DNA of 41,793 bases from an uncultured Clostridia bacterium. GTDB lineage: Bacteria > Bacillota > Clostridia > TANB77 > CAG-508. Below are positions 9,158 to 18,054 of this stretch, one piece after another; position 1 is the stretch's first letter; each line of letters opens with the position of its first letter. Position numbers and translations under genes: made by a program. The notes below the pieces were generated by a model. That model was not told the origin of the DNA and did no database searches. It was given only the letters and a program-made list of their open reading frames with translations. The stretch lies in NCBI GenBank assembly GCA_947626885.1, contig CANQTX010000017.1, positions 1 through 41,793 of the forward strand, given 5' to 3'.

Positions 9158-9703
9158 ATGGCAAATAGAGGATATAATTATCAATATGGAACAAGTCCTA
9201 GAAAAATAAAACCAGATTATACCCAACCGAATAAGAAAACCATACAACATCATCAAACAACAAAAAAGTCATCTACTAATAAAACAAAAACAGCTACCAA
9301 AAAGAAAATAAGCAAAAAAGCAAAAAAGAAACAAGAAGCCAAATTAAAAGTGCAATTATTTGTAAAATGTGTTGTATTATTTGGTATTCTATTTTTAATC
9401 ATTTTTAGAAATTCACAAATTAATGAAGCTTTTTCTCATATACAAAGTTTAAAATCTCAAATAACAACGATACAAAAAGAAAAAGATCAATTAGAAATTA
9501 GTATTCAAAATAGTTTAAATGCAAATAATATAGAGCAAGCGGCGAAAGATTTATTAGGAATGCAAAAATTAACTAGCAAGCAGACAGTATATATTAATGT
9601 ACCTAAGAAAGATTATGTAGAACCAAGTACAGAAAAAGTGACGATAGAAAAAGATAAAAACTTTTGGGATAATTTGATAGAGAGAATAAAAAATATTTTT
9701 TAA
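9158..9703 (+). CDS. FtsL/DivIC-type septum formation protein
   Basis: A 181-residue single-pass membrane protein in the ftsL position between rsmH and the transpeptidase gene. The N-terminal 65 residues are very basic (Lys/Thr rich, cytoplasmic). A membrane helix follows (about 67-87, LFVKCVVLFGILFLIIF), then an extracellular coiled coil (FSHIQSLKSQITTIQKEKDQ) and a short tail. This is the architecture of FtsL, which binds DivIC and DivIB in the divisome. The sequence is too divergent to separate FtsL from DivIC except by position. I chose ATG 9158 because AAAGGAGGG lies just upstream; an earlier in-frame GTG at 9113 has no such site. Confidence 0.75.
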   Translation: MANRGYNYQYGTSPRKIKPDYTQPNKKTIQHHQTTKKSSTNKTKTATKKKISKKAKKKQEAKLKVQLFVKCVVLFGILFLIIFRNSQINEAFSHIQSLKSQITTIQKEKDQLEISIQNSLNANNIEQAAKDLLGMQKLTSKQTVYINVPKKDYVEPSTEKVTIEKDKNFWDNLIERIKNIF

Positions 9704-9743
9704 AAAGACAAAACAATAGTTATTATGGTTTTAGTCTTTTTTT
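9702..9743 (+). terminator. Rho-independent terminator between the ftsL-like gene and ftsI
   Basis: AAAAAGAC (9702-9709) pairs with GTCTTTTT (9734-9741), with further interior pairing (AAAC with GTTT) and a long T run. It overlaps the stop codon of the FtsL-like gene and separates the transpeptidase into its own transcription unit. Confidence 0.7.
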
Positions 9744-9778
9744 TATGGGCTAATTTTTTATTATCAAATTTTAAATCA

Positions 9779-9806
9779 TTGAATAAAACACTAAGAAAAT
9801 TAATAT
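9779..9806 (+). promoter_or_regulatory. Possible promoter of the ftsI-type gene
   Basis: TTGAAT (9779-9784) and TAATAT (9801-9806) are 16 bases apart, downstream of the terminator and about 70 bases before the start codon. The match is modest. A separate promoter is needed if the terminator is effective. Confidence 0.35.
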
Positions 9807-9874
9807 GATGTATTGTACATAAAGAAAATTTAAAAATGTTGCCATAAAAAGAACCTGTATATAGGGAGGTAAAA

Positions 9875-11608
9875 ATGAAAGGTAATATTCTTAGTGCAAA
9901 AAAAAGAACGAAAGTAATTTTAATTAGTGTTAATGTGATATGGATAATATTAATGGGAAAAATAGCCTATATTCAATTTATTCAAGGAGAAGATTTGCAG
10001 TTAAAATCGGAAAATCAACAAAATATTAGTAGAAAAATAACTGCTAGTAGAGGAACCATTTATGATGCAACAGAAAAAAACATATTAGCACAAAGTAGTA
10101 CTGTTGAAACGGTTACTGTGAATCCAGTTAATATTTCAGCAGAAAATAAAGAAAAAGTAGCTAAAATTATGGCAGAAATCTTTGAATTAGATTATGAAAC
10201 AGTACTAAAAAAAGTTAATAAAAATAGTTCTATAGAAAATATTGTAAAAAGAGTTGATAAAGAAAAAACAGATGCACTTAGAAAATGGATGCAAGAGAAT
10301 AATATTTATAATGGCATTAATATTGATGAAGATACCAAACGATATTATCCTTATGCGGATTTAGCATCTCATATTTTAGGTTTTGTAGGAAGTGATAATC
10401 AAGGCTTAGATGGTATAGAGGCAAAATATGATAGTATTTTAACAGGAAATAATGGAAGTATTAATAAAATGATGGATGCTAAGGGAAATAATTTTGGTGA
10501 TGAAGGGGAAAAATATGAAGAACCAACAAAAGGCAAAGATTTAATTCTTACCATTGATAGAAATATACAAGCAATTGTTGAAAAATATTTAGAAGAAGCT
10601 TGTATAGATAATGTTTGTACAGATGGCGGAAATGTAATTATGATGAATCCGAAAAATGGAGATATACTAGCAATGGCGACATATCCCTATTATGATTTAA
10701 ATGATCCTTATACAATTAATGATGCAAATTTGTCTAGTATCTGGAGCGAGCTAGAAAGTAGTGAAAAATCAACATATCTTCAGGGAATGTGGAGAAATAA
10801 AGCGATTGCAGATACATATGAACCAGGTTCAACTTTTAAATTAGTAACTGCTTCAGCATCCTTAGAAGAAGGCATTGCGGAAACAGATAAGGAAGGTGCC
10901 TATTGTTGTACAGGGGGAATTGAAATAGCGGGGAGAAGAATTAAATGTTGGAGATACTATAGACCACATGGTTCGCAAAGTTTACGTGAAGCTTTAATGA
11001 ATTCTTGTAATCCAGTATTTATTGGATTAGGACAAAAAATCGGTGTTACAAAATACTATGAATATTTACGAAAATTCGGATTTCTAGATAAAACTGGAAT
11101 TGATTTAATTGGAGAGGCCAATAGTATCTTTTTAAAAGAAGACAAAGTGGGACCAGTAGAATTGGCTACCATAAGTTTTGGACAGCGATTCGAAGTAACT
11201 CCTATTCAAATGATAACAATGGTATCTACTATTGCCAATAAAGGGAGATATGTTACACCAAGAGTTGTTAAAAAAATTGTAGATTCTTCCACAGGAGAGG
11301 TGCAAGAAATAGAACCAATATTTAAGAATCAAGTGATTTCAGAAAAAACAGCAGAAGGAATTTTAAGTATGATGACATCTGTTGTTAGTGAAGGAACGGG
11401 AAAAAATGCGAGAGTAGAAGGTTATTATGTGGGAGGAAAAACTGGAACCTCAGAAGATGGTGTTAATACGGGAAAATATGTAACCTCTTTTATTGGTGTG
11501 GCCCCAACAGACGATCCACAAATGACAATATTAGTAACACTTTACAATCCAACAGGAGAAGGGGGGCACCAAGGAGGTGCGTGGATAATTTTAACAACAC
11601 GCAGATAA
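9875..11608 (+). CDS. FtsI/SpoVD-type peptidoglycan transpeptidase, 3' end displaced by an insertion
   Basis: A class B penicillin-binding protein that cross-links septal or spore peptidoglycan. It has a short cytoplasmic start, a membrane anchor (about residues 15-35), a dimerisation domain beginning RGTIYD and a transpeptidase domain. The catalytic motifs are intact: STFK (Ser319), SCN (377-379) and KTGT (522-525). The ORF follows the family to residue 568 (GEGGHQGG), then reads nine codons of foreign sequence and stops. The expected continuation GVAAPVAGKI and the rest of the C-terminus are found in frame at 18055-18128. Rejoining gives 593 residues without a PASTA domain. The truncated product lacks the last conserved helix of the transpeptidase fold and may be unstable. 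It is not clear whether this is the vegetative FtsI or the sporulation SpoVD. SD AGGGAGG precedes the ATG. Confidence 0.9.
   Translation: MKGNILSAKKRTKVILISVNVIWIILMGKIAYIQFIQGEDLQLKSENQQNISRKITASRGTIYDATEKNILAQSSTVETVTVNPVNISAENKEKVAKIMAEIFELDYETVLKKVNKNSSIENIVKRVDKEKTDALRKWMQENNIYNGINIDEDTKRYYPYADLASHILGFVGSDNQGLDGIEAKYDSILTGNNGSINKMMDAKGNNFGDEGEKYEEPTKGKDLILTIDRNIQAIVEKYLEEACIDNVCTDGGNVIMMNPKNGDILAMATYPYYDLNDPYTINDANLSSIWSELESSEKSTYLQGMWRNKAIADTYEPGSTFKLVTASASLEEGIAETDKEGAYCCTGGIEIAGRRIKCWRYYRPHGSQSLREALMNSCNPVFIGLGQKIGVTKYYEYLRKFGFLDKTGIDLIGEANSIFLKEDKVGPVELATISFGQRFEVTPIQMITMVSTIANKGRYVTPRVVKKIVDSSTGEVQEIEPIFKNQVISEKTAEGILSMMTSVVSEGTGKNARVEGYYVGGKTGTSEDGVNTGKYVTSFIGVAPTDDPQMTILVTLYNPTGEGGHQGGAWIILTTRR
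11569..11600 (+). repeat. attL: 11-bp core repeat plus left arm of the element
   Basis: CCAAGGAGGTG at 11569-11579 is repeated exactly at 18044-18054. The arm TGGATAATTTTAACAACAC (11582-11600) is an 18/19 inverted match to 18028-18046. The centre of symmetry falls between 11576 and 11577, so the central dinucleotide is GG. Confidence 0.85.
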
Positions 11609-11700
11609 AATAAGGGCTGTTTACTTTTAGAGATAATTTGTCATAAAACTTTTTTAAAAGAATAAAATGGAATATCGAATGTTTTAAAAGGAGAATTGTA

Positions 11701-11862
11701 TTGACAAATCAAAATAAAAAAATAGAAAATTTATCAAAAGTAAACGGGAGATATCGCATAAAGGTGGATAATATGTATGTGGACATGATATATACTGAAA
11801 ACGGTAAAAGTTTTGGAGAGTGCATGTTGAATATTTTAAAGCAAAAGGCAAAAAGAGACTGA
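11701..11862 (+). CDS. Small 53-aa protein preceding the recombinase
   Basis: A TTG start at 11701 with AAGGAG seven bases upstream opens a 53-codon ORF, ending TGA at 11862, 39 bases before the recombinase start. The protein has a polar N-terminus, then a short stretch that looks like beta-strands (YRIKVDNMYVDMIY) and a basic amphipathic end (MLNILKQKAKRD). Small proteins of this general build often sit beside serine recombinases in clostridial elements (TnpW-like) and some recombination directionality factors are small. I infer an accessory role but cannot prove homology. Confidence 0.5.
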   Translation: MTNQNKKIENLSKVNGRYRIKVDNMYVDMIYTENGKSFGECMLNILKQKAKRD

Positions 11863-11901
11863 TATTATAAACAATATAAAAAGAAGAGAGGTATAAAATT
11901 T

Positions 11902-13558
11902 GTGGCGGGAAGAAAATCAAAGTATTCTTCTATTCAGAATAGCGTTGTAAAACAAAAAATATGGTCAGCTGCACTCTATATTAGGCTTTCACAAGAAGAT
12001 GAGGAGAAGCGGAAAAGAAAAACAAGAAAGCAATAGTGTAACTAGCCAAAAAATATTACTCAATGCATTTATAGAAGAACATGATGATTTAATAGTTTAT
12101 GATACTTATATAGATGATGGATTTACAGGAACAGATTTTAATCGACCTTCTTTTCAAAAATTATTAGAAGATATGAAAAAAGGAAATATTAACTGTATTG
12201 TTGTAAAAGATTTATCAAGACTGGGAAGAAATTATATTGAAGTTGGCAATTACATAGAACAAGTTTTTCCATTGTTTGATATAAGATTTATTGCCATTAA
12301 TGATTTTGTAGATAGTTTTAAAAATCCAGCCAGTGCAAATACTATTTTAGTGCCATTTAAAAATCTGATAAATGATGAATATGCAAGAGATACATCTATA
12401 AAAATAAGAACATCATTAAATAGTAAAAAGAAAAAGGGAGAATTTACGGGAGCATTTCCTTCTTATGGCTATATCAAAGATCCAAAAGATAAGCATCAAT
12501 TAATTGTAGACAAGGTTGCAGCAGATATAGTAAGAAAGATTTTTGATTGGAATGTTAATGAAGGATTAGGAAAAATAGCCATCTGCCATAAACTAAATGA
12601 TTTAGGAATTTTAAATCCTACAGGACATAAAAAAATAGAATTAAAGCAGAAATATAATAATTATGGAATACATGGGAATTCTTATACTTGGACACCCTCT
12701 ACCGTAAGAAATATTTTAAAAAATGAAGTGTATATCGGAAACATTGTTCAAGGAAAGAGAAGAGCGAAAAGCTATAAAATACATAAAATAGAAAATGTTC
12801 CAGAAGAAGAGTGGGTAAGGGTGGAAAATACACATTTACCCATTATTGATAAAGAAATTTTTGAAAAGGCACAAGAATTAAGCAAACGAGATACAAAAGT
12901 ATCTCAAAAGACGAAAAAATTATCCATATGGGCAGGTTTTTTAATATGTAGTGATTGCAAAAGAGCAATGAATAAAAAAAGCAGCACAAATAAAAATGGA
13001 AAAAAATACGAGTATTATATTTGTAGTACTTACAGAAAAAAATCAAATGATTTATGTACAAAGCATTGTATTAAGTTAGAAAATTTAGAAAAAGCCGTTT
13101 TGGAGGCCATTAATTTGCACATAAGGTTATTGATTGATATAGAAGCAATAGTAAAGCAAAGCAATTGCGATAATTTTCAAGATAGAAAACATGAAAACAT
13201 TGAGAATATTATTGCAATGAAACAAAATGAAATTTCTAAAATATCAAATTTTACAAGAACATTATATGAAGATTGGAAAAATGAAGATATCACTAGAGAA
13301 GAGTATTTAGAATATAAACAAAAATATGTAGCTGATATAAAGCAATTAAAGGAAAATATAGAAACATTACAAAAAGAACAACAAGAATTGAAAATGCAAA
13401 ATAAGGTATATGATGAGTGGATAGAGAATTTAAAAGAGCAAAAGAAGGTTGTAACACTAACAAGGGATATCATGATGGAATTAATAGATTGCATCTATGT
13501 AAAAGAAAATGGAGATATCTTGATAAAATTTATGTTTAAAAATGAATTTAAAATGTAG
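11902..13558 (+). pseudogene. Large serine recombinase, split by a one-base frameshift
   Basis: The reading frame from GTG 11902 encodes the start of the resolvase domain with the catalytic motif ALYIRLSQED (Ser codon at 11989-11991), then ends at TAG 12034. The rest of the protein is in the next frame (+1) up to 13558. It includes DGFTGTDFNRPSFQ and KDLSRLGRNY of the catalytic domain, a recombinase domain (FPSYGYIKDP, then KICHKLNDLGI-like sequence), a zinc ribbon (CSDC, later CSTYRKKSNDLC), a coiled-coil arm and a C-terminal tail (VTLTRDIMMELIDCIYV). Removing one A from the AAAAA at 12018-12022 (or the AAAA at 12013-12016) joins the frames into about 552 residues of normal family length. 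As read, no single product contains both the serine and the rest of the enzyme. Confidence 0.85.
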
Positions 13559-13563
13559 AAATA

Positions 13564-13592
13564 TTTACATAAATGTAATTTTATGCTATAAT
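13564..13592 (+). promoter_or_regulatory. Promoter of the element's surface-protein gene
   Basis: TTTACA (13564-13569) and TATAAT (13587-13592) are 17 bases apart, between the recombinase stop and the surface-protein start. The cargo gene can therefore be expressed independently of the recombinase. Confidence 0.65.
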
Positions 13593-13650
13593 ACTAACCA
13601 GAATTTATTTAGAAAAACAAAATGTTAAAATAAAGATTTATGGGGGTTTT

Positions 13651-16600
13651 ATGAATAAGATTACAACAAATCATAGCAAAGTATTATTAAAGTTATTCTG
13701 TTGTTTTATTTTTGCTTTCATCTTAGTTATACTAAGAACAGACTGTGTTATGGCTGTAACAGATGGAAAACTTTATCTATCTGACATAGCTAATGTAGAC
13801 AATATGACCAAAATAGCAAGTGGACATTTATTAAAAAAGGACAAAAATGATAGTGATAAATTGATAACTTTAAAGGTAAATGATGAGTCAAAAGTTTTTA
13901 TTAAAGGTATAACTGCTTGGGCTTCATCAGAAGTGGTATATGATTTAAGTGGATATAATTATGATTATTTTACTTCTTATATTGGTGTCGATATTAGTGA
14001 ACAAAGCGATTATTTTAATACAGGTGTCAAGTTTAAAGTTTGTACCTCTCAAGATGGTCAAACGTGGACGGATAAATATGTTTCAACAACAGCATTTTAT
14101 GGTTGGTCTAATGCTGAATTAATAAGAGTAGATTTAGAAGGCGCAAGATATTTAAAGTTAGTAACGGATAATAACTCTCCTAATTGGTGGGCAGAATGGT
14201 ATGATGAAGCCATTTTTGCGGATGCAAAATTGTTAAAAAATGGATACATAGATACCAATACTTCTGAACCAGTAGAATTTATTAAAACAGTAGAAGAATA
14301 TGATGCCATGTTAAAAGCTTTTGATGAAGCAGGGGCAACCAATACAGATGAATATGAATTGACTTTATTACAAAGAGAATTTGTCAACAATTTTAATTAT
14401 CCTATTTTATTGGATTTTGTAAATTGCAATGAAGAATATAAAGATACTGTAAAATGGTTAATGACGAGTTTAACGAATATGAGATTATATATATTTGGTG
14501 GTGAGCCAGATGGAAACTATATTTCTTCTATGCAAGCTTTAAATAGTATATATCAGAAATATAAAATGGATTTGGAAAATAAAGAAAAAACAGCCAGTGG
14601 AATGGAATACGGTGCGTTATACAGAAAAATGATGATAACGCTTTCATTAACACATTCTGCACAAGTAGCTTTGTGGATGGACACTACAAGTCCAGAAAAC
14701 CAATCAACAGCAGTTAGTCGTTATGAAATTTTCAAAGAGTTACATAAAAGTGGAGCCTTCATAGTTTGTAAGAATGAAGATGGATCCATTAAAAAAGATA
14801 ATACAGCATTATTTGAAAGTTTAGAAGTTGAGGAAATGCGTTATGTTTTAAACAACATTATTGATGATGAGTCAATTGTTTGGTTAAACGAGTATACGCA
14901 AAGAAGAATGGATGAGCATCCGGATCAAGAAGAAACATACTTAACGCCACATCCTTATATGAAATATATTTGGCCAGATTATGCAAAACCGGAATATCAT
15001 AATCCAGATAACTATAGTTTATGGGATAACAAATATGAAGGTGTGTTTTCAAAATATGATGTAACTTATAGAAGTGGTGTTTATAAGTTATGGATGAACA
15101 TGGAAGGTGGTGCTGTTTGTGGTGGTATTTCAAAAATAGGCTCTAATATTAGAGGTGTCAATGGAATTCCATCATCAGTTATTAGCCAACCGGGGCATGC
15201 TGCTCTTATTTATTATAGACAAGATGATAAAGGAAATGGATATTGGACAATTGATAATGATGTAAGTGGATGGTCTCAATCTGGAAAAACGGAAAAATTA
15301 TCAGTCAGAATGCCTTTGGGATGGGGTAGTGATGCATATGTAGATGGTTGGGCTGCAACCTATATTGTTTTAGCGCAAGAAGCATTAAATAATTATAATG
15401 ATTATACAGAATCAATGAAATATGTATATTTAGCAAATACTTATACTGGAGATACAGAAAAGCAGTTAGCCTTATATAGAAAAGCTTTAGAGATTCAAGC
15501 AATTAACATTGATGCTTGGTATGGCATAATAAAACTATATGAAGAGGATGCCAATACAAGTGAAGAAAAATATTTTGCTTTAGCAGAAGAAATTGCAGGG
15601 GCTTTGAAATGTTATCCATTACCAATGTATAATTTAACAAATGTTATTGGAAAACATTTAAAGAGTACAGAATACAACTTTAAATTTACTATATTGCAAT
15701 CTTGTGTTTTGACGGAAGGTACTGGATGGACTAATCCGAGTGAAAGAAGTACTGTCAAAAAAGATTATTATACGCAATATGTGTATCAACCAAGCATAAC
15801 ACAAACAGTTTCTAAATTTTTATTAGGACAAATGGATTCAGAACTTGCGACATTCTCATTTGATGGAGATAATGCTAACAATATTGTATTATCAAGTCGT
15901 TATGATGATTCAGGATTGGTTGTCAATTACACTTTGAGTGGAAAAGATACACCTGAAGAAAATTGGATTGATGTTACTTTTGTACCAAATGAAGCGCATA
16001 AAATACCATTAACGGATGAGCAAATTGCTAGTATTTCAGCTGAAAATGATATTTATATTCATATCGAAGGACTACCTTATACAGAGGAAAATTTATATAA
16101 AATAGATATTACAACACAGGAACTTTCTGAAAACCTTTATGCGAACGATTTAGAAAATCGTATTGTAGGTATTGATTCATCTATTACACAGTGGCGTTAT
16201 GTAGAAAATGTGAATAATGAGAAAATAACTACAGTTACAAGTGTAAATGAAATATCAAATAATGAAAGTTGGACATCATTTGCAAGTGCTTCACCAAAAT
16301 TAAATGGTGATGTTAGCATAGAAGTAAGGCAAGCAGCTACAGGTACAAAACTGGCAAGTAGTCCTATAAGATATGATTTTACAAGTGCAGGCGAGAGTGA
16401 TTATACGAAACGATATGTTCCTGTATCACACTTATCTATAGTAGATGTTTCTTCTGAGGAGCCAAATCATGCCGGTTCAGCTTCTAATGCTATAGATGGT
16501 AATTATAATACGAGATATCATTCTAATTGGAATGGACAGGATGATAAAAGATTTATGGTTATAAAAGTAGATAATCCAATCTATTTATCAGCCATTGAAT

Positions 16601-18003
16601 TTGTTCCAGGTGGCGGTGGAAATGGAAAAATTGTTGATGGAACAGTGTATGGAAAATTAAATGAAGAGGATGAATGGAAAGTATTATCAACATGTAAAGA
16701 TTGGTCTTATACTTCGGATGTTAATGCGGCAGATTTTGGATTAAGAAATATAAAAACATTTGAAATAGAAGAACCACAAGAAGTACAATATATAAAAATA
16801 GTAGCAGATAAAACGAATGGAAATTGGTTTGTTGCTAGAATGTTTAATATTTTCCAAGATGTTAGTAAAAATCCTCATCCAACGGCAGGCGTTGATTTTA
16901 GTATAGAAACGCCTACTCAGGGAAATGTTGAAGCGAGACTTACCAATTTTAGTACAGACATAGAAAATATTGAAATGATTGCTGAAGACGATAAAGCAGA
17001 AGAACACATAATTGTTAGTGAAGACAAGATGTCATGTATCTTTACAGATAATGGAAAATATGTTTTTAAATTCTTAAATAAACAAACAGGAAATTCAGGA
17101 AGTGTAGAAGCCAATGTTACATGGATTGATAGAGTCGCTCCAACAGCTACAATAAAATATAGTACAACAGATATAACGGAAGGAGAAGTTGTTGCAGAAC
17201 TGATTCCTAGTGAAAACATAACGATAACTAATAACGCTCATAATGCATACAATGAAAATGGTAAATTATATACCTTTACGCAGAATGGAGAATTTGAATT
17301 TCAGTTTGAAGATGCTGCTGGAAATAAAGGAACAGCTTTAGCTAAAGTGAATTGGATAAATTCATCAGCAGGAGGTACAGTGACTGATGGACCTGAGCTT
17401 GTTGATCCAAAACCAGATGATAGTGAGCAAACTAATCCAGGAGAGCAAGAGCAAAAACCAAGTGATAGTGAACAAACCAATCCAGGAGAACAAGAGCAAA
17501 AACCAAGTGATAGTGAACAAACCAATCCAGGAGAACAAGAGCAAAAACCAAGTGATAGTGAGCAAACTAATCCAGGAGAGCAAGAGCAAAAACCAGGTGA
17601 TAGTGAGCAAACTAATCCAGGAGAGCAAGAGCAAAAACCAGGTGATAGTGAACAAACCAATCCAGGAGAGCAAGAACAAAAACCAAGTGATAGTGAACAA
17701 ACTAATCCAGGAGAGCAAGAACAAAAACCAAGTGACAATGAGCAAACGATTAAATCAAAAGAGGAAAATCAAAAAGCAAACGAAAATATCACAGAAAATA
17801 AAACATCAAAACAAAATGAAAAAATTATAACGCAAAATAATAATACAAAATTAGAAAATACAGTAGATACCACTATGAGTAAAAAACTTTTACCACATAC
17901 AGGTAGTAAAACATTTTTAATAACAGCTATAGTCATTACAGTCATTATTTCTTTTATATTTTATATAAAATATAAAAGTATTGGTAGAAGAAGTCGCAAA
18001 TAG
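13651..18003 (+). CDS. 1,450-aa LPxTG-anchored surface protein with NPCBM-like, transglutaminase-like and discoidin-like domains
   Basis: A secreted wall-anchored protein carried by the inserted element. From the N-terminus: signal peptide (1-35); an NPCBM-type carbohydrate-binding-like domain (about 40-200, with YIGVDIS, KFKVCTSQDGQTW and ARYLKLVTD); a helical region; a transglutaminase/cysteine-peptidase-like core with GAVCGGISK (Cys490), QPGHAAL (His516) and TIDND (Asp535 or 537); a TPR-like segment (about 590-640); an F5/8 type C (discoidin) domain (about 938-1070, SASNAIDGNYNTRYHS); two Ig-like repeats that both end in a VTW/VNW strand (1085-1245); seven 15-residue Pro/Glu/Gln repeats; and the sorting signal LPHTG (1414-1418), a membrane helix and RRSRK. 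Start set by GGGGG seven bases before the ATG. It probably binds host or microbial glycans. Activity of the Cys-His-Asp core is an inference. Confidence 0.85.
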   Translation: MNKITTNHSKVLLKLFCCFIFAFILVILRTDCVMAVTDGKLYLSDIANVDNMTKIASGHLLKKDKNDSDKLITLKVNDESKVFIKGITAWASSEVVYDLSGYNYDYFTSYIGVDISEQSDYFNTGVKFKVCTSQDGQTWTDKYVSTTAFYGWSNAELIRVDLEGARYLKLVTDNNSPNWWAEWYDEAIFADAKLLKNGYIDTNTSEPVEFIKTVEEYDAMLKAFDEAGATNTDEYELTLLQREFVNNFNYPILLDFVNCNEEYKDTVKWLMTSLTNMRLYIFGGEPDGNYISSMQALNSIYQKYKMDLENKEKTASGMEYGALYRKMMITLSLTHSAQVALWMDTTSPENQSTAVSRYEIFKELHKSGAFIVCKNEDGSIKKDNTALFESLEVEEMRYVLNNIIDDESIVWLNEYTQRRMDEHPDQEETYLTPHPYMKYIWPDYAKPEYHNPDNYSLWDNKYEGVFSKYDVTYRSGVYKLWMNMEGGAVCGGISKIGSNIRGVNGIPSSVISQPGHAALIYYRQDDKGNGYWTIDNDVSGWSQSGKTEKLSVRMPLGWGSDAYVDGWAATYIVLAQEALNNYNDYTESMKYVYLANTYTGDTEKQLALYRKALEIQAINIDAWYGIIKLYEEDANTSEEKYFALAEEIAGALKCYPLPMYNLTNVIGKHLKSTEYNFKFTILQSCVLTEGTGWTNPSERSTVKKDYYTQYVYQPSITQTVSKFLLGQMDSELATFSFDGDNANNIVLSSRYDDSGLVVNYTLSGKDTPEENWIDVTFVPNEAHKIPLTDEQIASISAENDIYIHIEGLPYTEENLYKIDITTQELSENLYANDLENRIVGIDSSITQWRYVENVNNEKITTVTSVNEISNNESWTSFASASPKLNGDVSIEVRQAATGTKLASSPIRYDFTSAGESDYTKRYVPVSHLSIVDVSSEEPNHAGSASNAIDGNYNTRYHSNWNGQDDKRFMVIKVDNPIYLSAIEFVPGGGGNGKIVDGTVYGKLNEEDEWKVLSTCKDWSYTSDVNAADFGLRNIKTFEIEEPQEVQYIKIVADKTNGNWFVARMFNIFQDVSKNPHPTAGVDFSIETPTQGNVEARLTNFSTDIENIEMIAEDDKAEEHIIVSEDKMSCIFTDNGKYVFKFLNKQTGNSGSVEANVTWIDRVAPTATIKYSTTDITEGEVVAELIPSENITITNNAHNAYNENGKLYTFTQNGEFEFQFEDAAGNKGTALAKVNWINSSAGGTVTDGPELVDPKPDDSEQTNPGEQEQKPSDSEQTNPGEQEQKPSDSEQTNPGEQEQKPSDSEQTNPGEQEQKPGDSEQTNPGEQEQKPGDSEQTNPGEQEQKPSDSEQTNPGEQEQKPSDNEQTIKSKEENQKANENITENKTSKQNEKIITQNNNTKLENTVDTTMSKKLLPHTGSKTFLITAIVITVIISFIFYIKYKSIGRRSRK
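17419..17733 (+). repeat. Seven tandem 45-bp repeats in the surface-protein stalk
   Basis: Seven head-to-tail in-frame copies encode DSEQTNPGEQEQKP(S/G), starting at 17419, 17464, 17509, 17554, 17599, 17644 and 17689. Copies differ by a few synonymous changes and a Ser/Gly swap. This is a wall-spanning stalk whose copy number probably varies by slippage or recombination. It also generates long meaningless ORFs in other frames. Confidence 0.9.
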
Positions 18004-18027
18004 AAACCAATAACCGCATTTCTTTTT

Positions 18028-18054
18028 GTGTTGTTAAAATAATCCAAGGAGGTG
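18028..18054 (+). repeat. attR: right arm of the element plus 11-bp core repeat
   Basis: GTGTTGTTAAAATAATCCA (18028-18046) is the inverted partner of the left arm, with one mismatch, and overlaps the core CCAAGGAGGTG (18044-18054). Position 18055 resumes the transpeptidase coding sequence. Confidence 0.85.

Larger units (their letters stand above)
11577..18051 (+). mobile_element. 6,475-bp large serine recombinase element interrupting the ftsI-type gene
   Basis: The left border lies in codon 569 of the transpeptidase gene and the right border just before the missing 25 codons. The two borders share an 11-bp direct repeat, and symmetrical 19-bp inverted arms lie just inside the element, as expected for a recombined attP x attB pair of a large serine recombinase. 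Contents in order, all on the plus strand: a 53-aa ORF, a frameshifted serine recombinase, and a 1,450-aa LPxTG surface protein. There are no conjugation, replication or phage structural genes, so it is a minimal integrative element, mobile only if the recombinase works or is supplied in trans. Excision would restore the host gene precisely. Confidence 0.9.

Noticed and set aside
11989..12036. Programmed -1 ribosomal frameshift in the recombinase
   Set aside because: The needed shift is +1 (or -2), not -1, and no classic slippery site or downstream structure is evident. An A-tract indel is simpler.
17419..17733. CRISPR-like array
   Set aside because: The repeats are directly adjacent with no unique spacers, and they are in-frame coding units.
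17301..17830. Three long ORFs in other frames across the repeat region
   Set aside because: They are products of the 45-bp repeat unit having open frames on both strands. The surface-protein frame has the domain, stalk and anchor logic.
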